Source: Terrimonas sp. (GTDB lineage Bacteria > Bacteroidota > Bacteroidia > Chitinophagales > Chitinophagaceae). From it: 64,000 bases of DNA. This document shows, piece after piece, positions 28,470 through 38,440 of the stretch. Below the pieces are notes generated by a model. That model saw nothing but the letters and a program-made list of their open reading frames with translations, ran no database searches and had not been told where the DNA came from. The position numbers were made by a program, and so were the translations under genes. Every line of letters starts with the position of its first letter. Within the stretch, counting starts at the first letter, position 1. The stretch is taken from assembly GCF_003075435.1 (NCBI RefSeq), contig NZ_QCZJ01000006.1, positions 186,001-250,000 of the forward strand. The letters are read 5' to 3'.

Positions 28470-30206
28470 ATGAGACAATTATTTTTTACAATGCTGTTAC
28501 TGCTTGTTATACAAGCTCCATTTGCCCAGCAACGCACCTATTGCAACCCCGTCAATATCGATTATGGCTATACACCCATTCCCAACTTTAGCGAATGGGG
28601 CAGGCACAGGGCAACGGCTGACCCGGTAATTGTAAATTATAAAGGCGATTACTTTTTGTTCAGCACCAACCAATGGGGCTACTGGTGGAGCAGTGATATG
28701 CTCAACTGGAAGTTCATCAGCAAGAAGTTTTTGCGTCCATGGAATGGAGGGGTATACGATGAGCTTTGTGCGCCTGCTGTAGGCATTATCGGGGATACAA
28801 TGCTGGTTTTCGGGTCAACTTATACTTCAACTTTTACCATCTGGATGAGCACCAATCCCAAAGCCAATGAATGGAAACCATTGATAGATTCATTTTCGTT
28901 GGGCGGCTGGGACCCATCTTTCTTTACAGATGATGATGGCAGGCTTTATATGTACAATGGCAGCAGCAACAAATTCCCGATGTATGGCATAGAGTTGAAT
29001 AGAAAAACGATGTCGCCTATAGGATACAGAAAGGAAATGTATCTCTTAGAGCCATGGCGCTACGGCTGGCAACGGTTTGGTGAGGATATGGACAACACCT
29101 TTCTTGATCCGTTTATTGAAGGCTCACATATGACGAAACATGACGGTAAATACTATCTTCAATATGGTGCGCCCGGCACAGAGTTCAGTGGTTATGCGGA
29201 TGGTGTAATTGTAGGTGAACATCCACTGGGCCCTTTCGCGCCGCAATCTGATCCCTTAAGTTTTAAGCTGGGTGGTTTTGTAAGAGGCGCAGGGCATGGC
29301 GCTACTTTTGAGGACAATGATAAAAAATTCTGGCATGTAAGTACGGTTGTACTATCTGTAAAAAATAATTTTGAAAGAAGGCTGGGCATTTGGCCGACAG
29401 GCTTTGATAAAGATGGAGTGATGTGGTGTAATACCGCATTCGGCGATTACCCCACCTATTTACCGGGAACAGCTAATGCTGGTGGTTTTACCGGGTGGAT
29501 GTTGCTGAATTACAAAACACCTGTACAGGTTTCGTCTACTCTTGGTGGTTACCATGCTAACAACGCGGTAGATGAAGTGATGAAAACATACTGGAGCGCG
29601 GCTACAGGCAATAAGGGTGAGTGGATACAAGCGGATCTGGAAAATATATCCACAGTAAATGCAATACAGATCAACTATGCTGACCAGGATGTGGATGATG
29701 ATCGTTTAGGAAAAAGAACCGACCAGTTTCACCAGTATAAAGTATATTATTCTGCAGATGGTAAAAAGTGGAGTGTATTAACGGATAAGAGTAATAATAA
29801 AACAGATGTGCCTCACGACTATATAGAACTAAACCAACCGGTAAAAGCCCGGTATATCAAACTGGAAAATATACACATGCCCACCGGTAAATTTGCAATA
29901 AGTGGATTAAGAGTATTTGGCAATGGCGGCGGAGCAAAACCGGATAAAGTAAAACAGTTTATTGTTTTGCGAACTGAAAAGGATAAACGAAGCGCATATA
30001 TGAAATGGAGCCCGGTTAATAATGCATATGCCTATAACATTTACTATGGCACCGATCCGGAAAAATTATACAACTGTATAATGGTACATGATGTAAACGA
30101 GTATTGGTTTAAAGGAATGGATAGCCAAAAAACTTACTATTACACTATTGAAGCTATTAACGAAAACGGTATATCTGAAAAGCTACCGGTGATGAAAGTA
30201 GAATAA
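28470..30206 (+). CDS. GH43 family glycosidase with F5/8C and FN3-like domains
   Basis: A 578-residue secreted protein (signal peptide ending A-P-F-A-Q). The five-bladed propeller (about 46-330) has the GH43 triad: base Asp51 in T-A-D-P-V-I, Asp148 in G-G-W-D-P-S-F-F, and acid Glu217 in F-I-E-G-S-H. A discoidin-type carbohydrate-binding domain follows (about 345-495), then a short FN3-like domain (about 505-578). GH43 members act on arabinosides, xylosides and some galactosides. Its exact substrate and how it fits with a glucan-degrading locus are not clear. The ATG at 28470 is the only one giving a signal peptide. Confidence 0.85.
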   Translation: MRQLFFTMLLLLVIQAPFAQQRTYCNPVNIDYGYTPIPNFSEWGRHRATADPVIVNYKGDYFLFSTNQWGYWWSSDMLNWKFISKKFLRPWNGGVYDELCAPAVGIIGDTMLVFGSTYTSTFTIWMSTNPKANEWKPLIDSFSLGGWDPSFFTDDDGRLYMYNGSSNKFPMYGIELNRKTMSPIGYRKEMYLLEPWRYGWQRFGEDMDNTFLDPFIEGSHMTKHDGKYYLQYGAPGTEFSGYADGVIVGEHPLGPFAPQSDPLSFKLGGFVRGAGHGATFEDNDKKFWHVSTVVLSVKNNFERRLGIWPTGFDKDGVMWCNTAFGDYPTYLPGTANAGGFTGWMLLNYKTPVQVSSTLGGYHANNAVDEVMKTYWSAATGNKGEWIQADLENISTVNAIQINYADQDVDDDRLGKRTDQFHQYKVYYSADGKKWSVLTDKSNNKTDVPHDYIELNQPVKARYIKLENIHMPTGKFAISGLRVFGNGGGAKPDKVKQFIVLRTEKDKRSAYMKWSPVNNAYAYNIYYGTDPEKLYNCIMVHDVNEYWFKGMDSQKTYYYTIEAINENGISEKLPVMKVE

Positions 30207-30227
30207 TCATTAAAACAAATATCGAAG

Positions 30228-30884
30228 ATGAAAAAATTATCTCTTATCGTTTTTTTTCTTGTATGTTCAGTTAGCCTGTTTGCACAAAATCCTCCATTCT
30301 ATAACGATATCCGGAAATTTAAACAACAGGATAGCCTGAATTTTCCGGCCAGGAAAGCTGTTTTATTTATCGGCAGCTCCTCATTTACAAAATGGACGGA
30401 TGTGCAGGATTATTTTCCCGGGTATAAGATCATTAACCGCGGATTTGGCGGCTCCACATTACCCGATCTTATCCGTTATGTAAATGATATTGTAGTGCCG
30501 TACAAACCCAGGCAAATTGTGATATACTGCGGGGAGAATGATATTGCTTCGTCTGATACGACAACTGCGGAAACAGTTGCGCAAAGATTTGTTACATTGT
30601 TTGAAGCTATCAGGAAAGTATACCCGAAAGTAACAATAGACTTTATATCCATGAAACCAAGCCCAAGCAGGGAGCGGTTTCTGCCAAAACTGCAAGCTGC
30701 CAATCAGCAGGTCAAAGATTATATAGCTACTCAAAAAAATGCTGCATATATCGACATCTATCCCTATATGATGCACGAAAACGGAAGCCCAAGAAAGGCT
30801 TTATTTATTGAGGATATGCTGCACATGAATAAGCATGGGTATGCTATATGGCAATATGCCATCTTACCTTACCTTAAAAAATAG
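30228..30884 (+). CDS. SGNH/GDSL-type hydrolase
   Basis: A 218-residue secreted protein (signal peptide ending L-F-A-Q). Block I is F-I-G-S-S-S-F with the nucleophile Ser, block II has R-G-F-G-G-S, block III is G-E-N-D (the G-x-N-D motif) and block V is D-M-L-H with the catalytic Asp/His. It would remove ester groups such as acetyl or succinyl from a glycan. Substituted cyclic beta-glucans carry such groups, which would fit the locus; this is inference. Confidence 0.88.
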   Translation: MKKLSLIVFFLVCSVSLFAQNPPFYNDIRKFKQQDSLNFPARKAVLFIGSSSFTKWTDVQDYFPGYKIINRGFGGSTLPDLIRYVNDIVVPYKPRQIVIYCGENDIASSDTTTAETVAQRFVTLFEAIRKVYPKVTIDFISMKPSPSRERFLPKLQAANQQVKDYIATQKNAAYIDIYPYMMHENGSPRKALFIEDMLHMNKHGYAIWQYAILPYLKK

Positions 30885-30910
30885 ATGTATATAACACTAA
30901 CACCTGCAAT

Positions 30911-33190
30911 ATGAAAAGGATATTAACCATACTGTTGCTCCTGTATATAACTGTTCCTCTTACTGCGCAAAAGGCATCTGACGCCAGAATGAATGCTTTT
31001 ATCAGCAGCTTAATGCAGAAAATGACTATTGATGAAAAAATAGGACAGTTGAATTTGCTTACCGGCGGAGAAGCAACAACAGGCTCTGTGGTAAGTTCAG
31101 GCGTAGAGAACAAAATTAAGAAGGGACAGGTTGGGGGCATTTTCAGTATGTCTTCACCTGCACGTATCCGTAAAGCACAGGAGATTGCGGTTACACAAAC
31201 CCGTTTGAAGATTCCCATAATTTTTGGAATGGATGTAATACATGGTTACAAAACGATGTTTCCTATACCACTTGGTTTATCATGCACCTGGGATATGAAT
31301 TTAGTTGAACGCAGTGCAAGGATCGCTGCTACCGAAGCTAGTGCAGACGGATTAAACTGGACATTTTCGCCAATGGTTGATATAGCCCGGGATCCACGCT
31401 GGGGACGTATATCCGAAGGTAATGGGGAGGATCCTTACCTGGGTTCACAAATTGCAAAAGCAATGGTAAAAGGTTACCAGGGAGATGATCTTTGGAAGAA
31501 CAATACCATTATGGCCTGTGTGAAACATTTTGCATTATACGGTGCAGGTGAGGCCGGCCGAGATTATAATACGGTTGACATGAGCCGCGTGAGAATGTAT
31601 AATGAATTCCTGCCTCCTTACAAGGCTGCGGTAGATGCAGGTGTCGGCACGGTAATGACTTCTTTCAACGAAATTGACGGCATTCCCGCAACCGCCAATA
31701 AATGGCTGTTTACTGATCTGCTTCGCAGGCAATGGGGATTTAAAGGAATGATAGTTACAGATTATACTGCGGTGAATGAGATGATAGATCACGGCATGGG
31801 TGACCTGCAGCAGGTATCTGCACTGGCACTAAAAGCAGGAGTGGATATGGATATGGTAGGCGAAGGATTTCTTACCACATTAAAAAAATCGCTGCAGCAG
31901 GGAAAAGTTACACAAAAACAAATTGATGATGCATGTAGAAGGGTTTTAGAGACAAAGTATAAACTTGGTTTGTTTGATGATCCTTACCGTTATTGTAATG
32001 AAGAACGTGCAGCAAAAGAAATATATAGTGAAGCCAACCGTAAGGAAGCAAGAGCAATTTCAGCGGAGAGTTTTGTATTGCTTAAGAATGCAGATTATAC
32101 ATTGCCGGTAAAAAAATCCGGCACTATTGCATTGATTGGCCCACTGGCGGATAACCGCTCAAATATGCCCGGAATATGGAGTGTATCTACTGATTTTACA
32201 AAACCTGTATCTGTGCTGGAAGGACTAAAAGAAGTAGCAGGCAGTAATGCAAAAATTCTTTATGCCAAAGGTTCTAACCTTACAGAAGATAGCCTGCTGG
32301 AGCAAAGGGCTACTATGTTTGGTAAAACATTGGGAAGGGATAACCGCAGTGATGAAGCATTACTGAAAGAAGCATTGGATATAGCAGTGCAATCAGACGT
32401 AATAGTAGCTGCATTAGGCGAAGCCGCAGAGATGACAGGTGAAAGTGCCAGCAGAACGGATATTGGAATACCGGACGTGCAGCGAAAATTACTTGAGGCC
32501 TTACTGAAAACCGGCAAACCTGTAGTATTGGTTTTATTTGCCGGAAGGCCGATGACACTGGTTTGGGAACAGCAAAATGTTCCTGCCATATTAAATGTTT
32601 GGTTTCCTGGTTCTGAGGCCGGAACAGCTATAGCAGATGTGTTGTTTGGTGATGTAAATCCTTCAGGTAAATTGTCTGCTACTTTTCCTCAGAACGTAGG
32701 ACAAATACCATTATACTATAATCATAAGAATACCGGTCGCCCTTTACCCGATGGGCAATGGTTTCAGAAATTCCGTTCTAATTATTTAGATGTATCCAAT
32801 GATCCGTTGTATCCCTTTGGTTTTGGATTGAGCTATACAACTTTCAGTTATAGTGATATTACATTAAGCAGCAATACTTTTAAGCCCAACGAAAAAATCA
32901 CCGCGACGGTAACGGTAACGAATTCCGGCAATATAACAGGTAAAGAAGTTGTTCAATTATACATTCGTGATATGGCAGGGAGCATTACCCGGCCGGTGAA
33001 GGAATTAAAAGGGTTTCAAAAAATTGAACTAAAAGCAGGAGAATCGAAAACTGTTTCATTTACTATTTCGGCAGAAGATCTGAAGTTTTATAACAGTGAT
33101 TTGAAATTTGTAGCTGAACCCGGCGACTTTAAATTATTTATCGGTACAAACAGCAGAGATGTTAAGGAGGTGGATTTTAAATTATTATAG
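30911..33190 (+). CDS. GH3 beta-glucosidase (BglX-like)
   Basis: A 759-residue secreted GH3 enzyme (signal peptide ending L-T-A-Q). The TIM-barrel domain carries the nucleophile Asp284 in G-M-I-V-T-D-Y-T-A. The second domain carries the likely acid/base Glu511 in M-T-G-E-S-A-S-R, and the C-terminus is a fibronectin-III-like domain. K-H-F near residue 206 and D-P-R-W-G-R near 161 are the usual sugar-binding motifs. It would release glucose from oligosaccharides in the periplasm. A Bacteroides GH3 enzyme (BT_3567, from memory) with GH144 neighbours prefers beta-1,2 links, which makes that specificity plausible here. Confidence 0.9.
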   Translation: MKRILTILLLLYITVPLTAQKASDARMNAFISSLMQKMTIDEKIGQLNLLTGGEATTGSVVSSGVENKIKKGQVGGIFSMSSPARIRKAQEIAVTQTRLKIPIIFGMDVIHGYKTMFPIPLGLSCTWDMNLVERSARIAATEASADGLNWTFSPMVDIARDPRWGRISEGNGEDPYLGSQIAKAMVKGYQGDDLWKNNTIMACVKHFALYGAGEAGRDYNTVDMSRVRMYNEFLPPYKAAVDAGVGTVMTSFNEIDGIPATANKWLFTDLLRRQWGFKGMIVTDYTAVNEMIDHGMGDLQQVSALALKAGVDMDMVGEGFLTTLKKSLQQGKVTQKQIDDACRRVLETKYKLGLFDDPYRYCNEERAAKEIYSEANRKEARAISAESFVLLKNADYTLPVKKSGTIALIGPLADNRSNMPGIWSVSTDFTKPVSVLEGLKEVAGSNAKILYAKGSNLTEDSLLEQRATMFGKTLGRDNRSDEALLKEALDIAVQSDVIVAALGEAAEMTGESASRTDIGIPDVQRKLLEALLKTGKPVVLVLFAGRPMTLVWEQQNVPAILNVWFPGSEAGTAIADVLFGDVNPSGKLSATFPQNVGQIPLYYNHKNTGRPLPDGQWFQKFRSNYLDVSNDPLYPFGFGLSYTTFSYSDITLSSNTFKPNEKITATVTVTNSGNITGKEVVQLYIRDMAGSITRPVKELKGFQKIELKAGESKTVSFTISAEDLKFYNSDLKFVAEPGDFKLFIGTNSRDVKEVDFKLL

Positions 33191-33289
33191 AGGGGATGTT
33201 ACGTGAGGCGGCAGTGGGAGCTGGGTTAAATCTCTCTGCATTACAGGTAAAACCATCATCACAGCAAGGGAAAGTATAAAAAGATAATC

Positions 33290-35548
33290 ATGCCATTAGC
33301 GAAAATTGTTATAACCATATTGTTCAGCAGCCTGATTTGTCCGGCAATTAATGCGCAAAATAATTTTGATATTATTCCCAAACCAGTGAGCGTTAGCACA
33401 GGATCTGGCAATTTTACTTTTCAGCCAGATATTGATATAATAACAACAGTAGCTTTTAAAGATGCTGCAGTTTTATTAAACGAACATCCTGCCATAAAAA
33501 ATGCAAGGATAAAGACTGTGAAGAAAAATGATGCGGCCAATAAACATGCGATCTATATGCTTAACGCAACTGAAGCGGATAAGCTACCTGAAAATGCTTA
33601 TTCCCTTGCTGTTAATGAAGAAAACATCATTATTAAGGCGTGGGATAAACCGCAAATGATTAATGCTGTTTATACGCTGGTACAGTTAGGGTATTTGCAG
33701 CAGGATCCGAAAACGTTAACCACGGCAGTTATCATTGATGAACCAAGATTTTCATACCGGGGATTGCATTTAGATGTATCGCGCCATTTCATGCCCTTAT
33801 CTTTTGTAAAAAAATATATTGATGTAATGGCCATCTATAAATTCAACAACCTGCACTGGCATTTAACCGATGGCGCCGGGTGGCGTTTGGAAATAAAAAA
33901 ATATCCCCAATTAACCCGGCTTGCCGCCTGGCGTACGCATGCAGGCTGGAAGGAATGGTGGAACAATGGCAGGCGCTATATTGAAAAAGGCGCACCTAAT
34001 GCAAGCGGTGGTTTTTATACGCAACAGCAGGCAAAAGAATTAGTGGACTATGCGGCTAAAAAAGGCATTAATGTTATTCCTGAAATTGAAATGCCGGGCC
34101 ACTCTGAAGAAGTGCTGGCAGTGTTTCCGGAACTATCCTGCACCGGTAAGCCATATACGCAAAGTGAATTTTGTATTGGTAATCCTGAAACTTTTACGTT
34201 TTTAAAGAATGTGTTGGATGAAGTACTAACCATTTTTCCATCCCGGTATATTCACATAGGCGGGGATGAAGCCGATAAAAAACATTGGGAAACCTGCCCT
34301 AAGGACCAGGCATTGATGCAAAAAGAAGGGTTACGCTCGGTAGATGAATTGCAGAGTTATGCAATTAAGCAAATGGATATTTACTTGCAATCCAAAGGAC
34401 GGCGAATAATTGGTTGGGATGAAATTTTAGAAGGAGGTTTAAGTGGTGGTGCTACGGTAATGAGTTGGCGCGGAGAAGCAGGAGGGATTAGATCAGCCAA
34501 TGCAGGGCATGATGTAATAATGACGCCCGGCTCTCATTTGTATTTTGATTCATATCAAACGGATCCCAGAACACAACCCGAAGCAATAGGTGGTTTTCTT
34601 ACTTTAGAAAAAGTATATTCCTATGATCCTGTTCCTGCAGCAATTGCCCCTGATAAGGTAAATCATATTTTAGGTGCGCAGGCCAATTTGTGGACGGAAT
34701 ACATACCTACAACTGAGCAGGCGGAATATATGGTGTTTCCAAGAGCCCTGGCACTGGCAGAGCTGGACTGGACCGCAAAGGAAAAGAAAAACTGGAAGGA
34801 TTTTCAACAACGCCTGCAATCGCATTACAAACTATTACAGGATTTGAATGTGAACTATTATCGCCCGTCTTATAATGTTGGGCATGAATCGATATATAAT
34901 CCCGATAAAAAATCAAATTTAATTACATTGACTACTGAACAGCTGAATGCAAAGAATATTCATTACACAGTCAACGGAACGGCGCCTCAAATTAGCTCGA
35001 CATATTACGTGGCTCCTTTTGAACTAAATCATTCCGCAGTAGTTAATGCCGCATATTTTCAGGATTCTATACAAATAGGACCAACATTAACCTTTATTAC
35101 CGATATACATAAGGCAATAGGCAAACCGGTAATGTACAATAGCAAATGGGATGGGTATCCTGCGCAAAATGAAGCTACCATGACCAATGGCATTATGGGC
35201 GGGCTAACTTATCACGATGGCCAGTGGCAGGGTTTTACAAGACCTGTTGATTTGATTGTTGATATGCAGGAAACAACTATCATTAACAGTGTTGCCATGA
35301 ATTTTATGCAGCTTATTGGCCCGGGCGTTTATATGCCGGGCGAAATGCAGGTCTTACTTTCCGGTGACGGAAAAAATTTTCAACTGGCAGGTGTAGCATA
35401 TAATGATATTTCCGATAAAGACAGCAGGCTGCTCTTTAAAAGGTTTGATGTGAAATTAGAAAAGCCACAGCAGGCAAGATATGTGCAGGTGAAGGCCACT
35501 AATCCTAAGAGGGGGTATTTATTTACTGATGAAATTATTGTATACTAA
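33290..35548 (+). CDS. GH20 beta-N-acetylhexosaminidase
   Basis: A 752-residue secreted protein. The N-terminal GH20b domain is followed by the catalytic barrel with G-L-H-L-D-V-S-R-H-F, N-N-L-H-W-H-L-T-D-G-A-G-W-R and the catalytic pair Asp326-Glu327 in H-I-G-G-D-E-A-D. The C-terminal part has a chitobiase-like repeat and an F5/8C-like module (about 625-752). It removes terminal GlcNAc or GalNAc. It does not obviously belong to glucan breakdown, and a 99-base gap precedes it, so it may be an add-on to the locus. Confidence 0.9.
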   Translation: MPLAKIVITILFSSLICPAINAQNNFDIIPKPVSVSTGSGNFTFQPDIDIITTVAFKDAAVLLNEHPAIKNARIKTVKKNDAANKHAIYMLNATEADKLPENAYSLAVNEENIIIKAWDKPQMINAVYTLVQLGYLQQDPKTLTTAVIIDEPRFSYRGLHLDVSRHFMPLSFVKKYIDVMAIYKFNNLHWHLTDGAGWRLEIKKYPQLTRLAAWRTHAGWKEWWNNGRRYIEKGAPNASGGFYTQQQAKELVDYAAKKGINVIPEIEMPGHSEEVLAVFPELSCTGKPYTQSEFCIGNPETFTFLKNVLDEVLTIFPSRYIHIGGDEADKKHWETCPKDQALMQKEGLRSVDELQSYAIKQMDIYLQSKGRRIIGWDEILEGGLSGGATVMSWRGEAGGIRSANAGHDVIMTPGSHLYFDSYQTDPRTQPEAIGGFLTLEKVYSYDPVPAAIAPDKVNHILGAQANLWTEYIPTTEQAEYMVFPRALALAELDWTAKEKKNWKDFQQRLQSHYKLLQDLNVNYYRPSYNVGHESIYNPDKKSNLITLTTEQLNAKNIHYTVNGTAPQISSTYYVAPFELNHSAVVNAAYFQDSIQIGPTLTFITDIHKAIGKPVMYNSKWDGYPAQNEATMTNGIMGGLTYHDGQWQGFTRPVDLIVDMQETTIINSVAMNFMQLIGPGVYMPGEMQVLLSGDGKNFQLAGVAYNDISDKDSRLLFKRFDVKLEKPQQARYVQVKATNPKRGYLFTDEIIVY

Positions 35549-35680
35549 GCCGTTGACGATAGATTAAAAATCAAATAGAATAAAAAGTCACGGGAATACG
35601 TCTGTTCCGTTATATTGTACTGTTGTTATTCCCTGCTGGCTATGCTTTTTTTGCGTAGTATAATAGAATAGCTTTGTTGC

Positions 35681-35694
35681 CTCCGGCGACTTAA
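35681..35694. repeat. Degenerate copy of the GTCGCC palindrome
   Basis: The stretch TGCCTCCGGCGACT resembles the right half of the GTCGCC-x-GGCGAC palindromes at 27820 and 28441, embedded in an otherwise plain gap (35549-35718). It lies just upstream of the HAD gene promoter. Confidence 0.45.
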
Positions 35695-35706
35695 CAAATT
35701 CCTGCT

Positions 35707-35714
35707 TATTTTTG
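35707..35714 (+). promoter_or_regulatory. Minus-7 promoter element of the HAD gene
   Basis: TATTTTTG fits the Bacteroidota TAnnTTTG element exactly. The HAD ATG at 35719 is only 4 bases downstream, so the mRNA is expected to have almost no leader. A good -33 TTTG at the usual distance is not obvious. Confidence 0.5.
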
Positions 35715-35718
35715 CGCT

Positions 35719-36333
35719 ATGCAACATATAGATAATATCATTTTTGATCTTGGTGGTGTAATTCTTACTTTAGATATGCCCGCAGCAGAACAAAAATTTA
35801 CTGCCTTAGGCGTAAAAAATTACAATGAACTTTTTCGCAGCGGCAATGTTTCTTCTTTCTTTAAGGATTATGAAATAGGTGCTATTGATAATATTACTTT
35901 TCTGAATGCTTTAAGGGATTTGGCTGGACTGCCACTCACCGATGATCAGTTGACGGATGCGTGGAATGCTATGCTGGGTGTTTTTCCCAAAGAAAGAATT
36001 GACTTGCTTCATAATTTAAAATCAAAATACAGGTTGTTTTTGTTCAGCAATACCAATGCTATTCACCTTGATAAATTCCGTAAAATATACTCGGATACTT
36101 TTACCAATACTAATTTTGATGATCATTTTGAAAAAGCATATTACTCACAGGTATTGGGAATGCGCAAGCCTGATATTAACTCCTATAAATATATTATTGA
36201 AGAACAGGGGCTAAATGCCTCACGTACACTTTTTGTTGATGATTCGGCTATGAATATCGAGGGTGCTGTTTCGGCCGGTTTGCAAGGAGTGCATATTAAA
36301 CCAGGCACTACTATATTGGATATTGGTTGGTGA
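35719..36333 (+). CDS. HAD-superfamily hydrolase (subfamily IA)
   Basis: A 204-residue phosphatase-like protein. Motif I is I-F-D-L-G-G-V-I (residues 8-15), where the second Asp of the usual D-x-D is replaced by Gly, as in the YihX branch of HAD-IA. Motif II is L-F-S-N-T-N near residue 112, the motif III Lys is in M-R-K-P-D, and motif IV is F-V-D-D-S-A-M-N-I near residue 173. Sugar phosphates or small phosphometabolites are typical substrates. It is monocistronic, with no gene in the same direction nearby. Confidence 0.9.
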   Translation: MQHIDNIIFDLGGVILTLDMPAAEQKFTALGVKNYNELFRSGNVSSFFKDYEIGAIDNITFLNALRDLAGLPLTDDQLTDAWNAMLGVFPKERIDLLHNLKSKYRLFLFSNTNAIHLDKFRKIYSDTFTNTNFDDHFEKAYYSQVLGMRKPDINSYKYIIEEQGLNASRTLFVDDSAMNIEGAVSAGLQGVHIKPGTTILDIGW

Positions 36334-36357
36334 GTAAATATCGTTATGATTTAACAA

Positions 36358-36981
36358 TTAAAAGAAAACCACTCCCTCGCTTCCACCCACAGGCAACGAA
36401 TGATCAAACCTTCCCCTCGTAATCTTGGCGGAAGGTAAGGTTGCTTCAAAAACTCCCGAAAGCTGGTTACTTATGCCTGCTGCATTGCCGGGCATTAATA
36501 TTGCCCTCAGAAAATAGATACTACCGGTTCCTTTTTCTAAGCGATTGCTGTTCACCATAAAATAACCGTTAGTGCCATCCACCGATAAACGGGTATTATT
36601 AAAAGCATTAAAATCACTATAAGAAAACCCTTTTTTTACCCCTAATACCAAACTTACAGAATAGGGATTGGAAGAAGAATATATATCGCTTTGCCAGTTA
36701 ATAATAAGGGTATCACTGTCTGTTGCAGTGTCATCCTTAAATAATTCAATTTCAGGAGAAAGAACACTGCCGCTAAATCTTCCATAAGACATTCTGTTTC
36801 TTGTGCGAAAAGGATATCCATTAATATAGCACGACATTACATTATTACCCATATCTGAAAACACAGATAAATCTTCCGCATCATCGTCTTCATAAAATAC
36901 CGTATAGTTTTTATCACACGAAACAAATGCTATTGAAATGAAAGCAAATATTATCCATTGTAAAGACTGCATTGTTTTCAT
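36358..36981 (-). CDS. Hypothetical lipoprotein
   Basis: A 207-residue protein with a lipoprotein signal ending F-V-S-C-D. The mature part is rich in Ser, Asn and acidic residues and likely beta-structured; I recognise no domain. It overlaps the stop of the upstream barrel-like gene by 4 bases, so the two are probably translated together and may work as a pair in the outer membrane. Confidence 0.75.
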   Translation of the reverse strand: MKTMQSLQWIIFAFISIAFVSCDKNYTVFYEDDDAEDLSVFSDMGNNVMSCYINGYPFRTRNRMSYGRFSGSVLSPEIELFKDDTATDSDTLIINWQSDIYSSSNPYSVSLVLGVKKGFSYSDFNAFNNTRLSVDGTNGYFMVNSNRLEKGTGSIYFLRAILMPGNAAGISNQLSGVFEATLPSAKITRGRFDHSLPVGGSEGVVFF

Positions 36982-37628
36982 TTGTTTCTATTTTTAAATT
37001 CAACTACATAACCAATATTTATAGACAATGGCACGGGTAACTTATAACTGTAATTATTAACACTATCTACCAATGGAGAAGACAATACCTCCACCTGGAG
37101 AAAAACAGCCCCAGTTCCCAGGTTTCGTTTATACTGAATACCTCCTCCTATACATAAACCAATTTTTTTCAGATCCCGGTGAGGGTTCAGCACAGTATAT
37201 TGCTCCATATTATAGTTATCGTAAGCCGTATTTATTTTTTGATATGCAATGCCCGCATTAACAAAGGGAGAGATGGAGTTTTTATACCATGCTATCAGTT
37301 TGAATCTGTTGCCAATTATAAATGCGGCAGAATACCATTTAGCCTTATATGCTGCTGTAATGTTTAACGGTAACAAAGGATTGGAGGTATATGCTGCATC
37401 AATCCCCGAATGGTTACTTAACGGAAGTGCGCCCTGGACCCTGATCAGCATCTGGTATACCCGGTGATTGATAACAGGATACTGCAACCCGATATTTGCC
37501 TGGCCAAAAGACGGTTTGTTAACCAGATCAATACTGTAACCCACATAGGATTCTATAGTATTTTGCGCATATGATAACACAGGAAGAACAAACAATAAAG
37601 CAAGGAGTCTGGGCTTAAGTGTATTCAT
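36978..37628 (-). CDS. Outer membrane beta-barrel-like protein
   Basis: A 216-residue protein with a signal peptide (to L-S-Y-A-Q). The rest alternates aromatic and polar residues in segments such as I-N-I-G-Y-V-V-E-F and shows G-G-G-I-Q-Y, typical of small eight-stranded barrels in Bacteroidota. The start is taken at the Met before N-T-L-K-P-R (37628), since the earlier in-frame ATG would add a polar leader. Function unknown; coupled to the lipoprotein gene downstream. Confidence 0.7.
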   Translation of the reverse strand: MNTLKPRLLALLFVLPVLSYAQNTIESYVGYSIDLVNKPSFGQANIGLQYPVINHRVYQMLIRVQGALPLSNHSGIDAAYTSNPLLPLNITAAYKAKWYSAAFIIGNRFKLIAWYKNSISPFVNAGIAYQKINTAYDNYNMEQYTVLNPHRDLKKIGLCIGGGIQYKRNLGTGAVFLQVEVLSSPLVDSVNNYSYKLPVPLSINIGYVVEFKNRNK

Positions 37629-37762
37629 TTGGTTTGTTAACATTTATACTGTGACAACAAAAATAGTTAAAACGTTGTCTTGATCTTCTTTCTGATATAA
37701 AACCTGTATTACCTTTTATTGTGTATGCGGGTATTGAGCATTGTTTCTTAGCTAATATTTCT

Positions 37763-38377
37763 TCAACTTAAAGCGGCAAACCGGCTTTCGATCGAGGTTA
37801 ACCACTTTTCGCGCTTTTTATCTGACACAAATTTTACGAGGCATAAGTTTATCCATTTTCTTTTAGGAAACCCAATTTTCCAGAATGTACCACGCAATAA
37901 GGCATATTTAACAGCATTTCCAAAAACAAGGCGATACAATAATGCCGGTGTGTTTTGGGTTGTTATTATTGTTGTACGCTTTAGCTTTTTTAATCTGCTG
38001 ATCATTTTTAAGCCACTTTTCGCATAATCGTAACTAATACCCGGAAAAATTACTTTGTCAATAAATCCTTTTGTCATAGCGGGCATAAGTTCCCACCATA
38101 TAGGAAAAATGAAAATAAGATGTTCCGCTTGTTCTAAACGTTCTTTATAATTCAGTACCAGCGGATCAATATTCTCATATATATTTTCTCCATCCGCTTT
38201 TGCGCAGGCAAAGGCGTATAAGTCTTTTGCGCGCATAACAGGATCAAACTCATCCCGGTCAAGGTGCATAAGATCTACTTCGTGCCCGGCCTTTTGAAGC
38301 CCGTTGATTACAGCAATCAAAATAGCATTACAGTAACTCTTTTCATAGGGGTGATTAAATACAATTGCTACTCTCAT
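37763..38377 (-). CDS. NAD(P)H-dependent quinone oxidoreductase, flavodoxin-like fold
   Basis: A 204-residue protein starting M-R-V-A-I-V-F-N-H-P-Y, with the flavin phosphate loop (N-H-P-Y-E-K-S-Y) and F-I-F-P-I-W-W-E-L-M-P-A-M-T-K-G-F near residue 85, the FMN-binding block of NQO1/MdaB-like enzymes. It would reduce quinones or nitro compounds. The ATG at 38375-38377 is used; the longer frame begins with non-family residues. A Crp/Fnr gene lies 63 bases upstream on the same strand, a common pairing. Confidence 0.88.
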   Translation of the reverse strand: MRVAIVFNHPYEKSYCNAILIAVINGLQKAGHEVDLMHLDRDEFDPVMRAKDLYAFACAKADGENIYENIDPLVLNYKERLEQAEHLIFIFPIWWELMPAMTKGFIDKVIFPGISYDYAKSGLKMISRLKKLKRTTIITTQNTPALLYRLVFGNAVKYALLRGTFWKIGFPKRKWINLCLVKFVSDKKREKWLTSIESRFAALS

Positions 38378-38440
38378 AATTAAAACTGTTTTGTTTATAC
38401 AAAGTTGAGGTAGCCATAAGGCTTGAAACGATAACAATTG

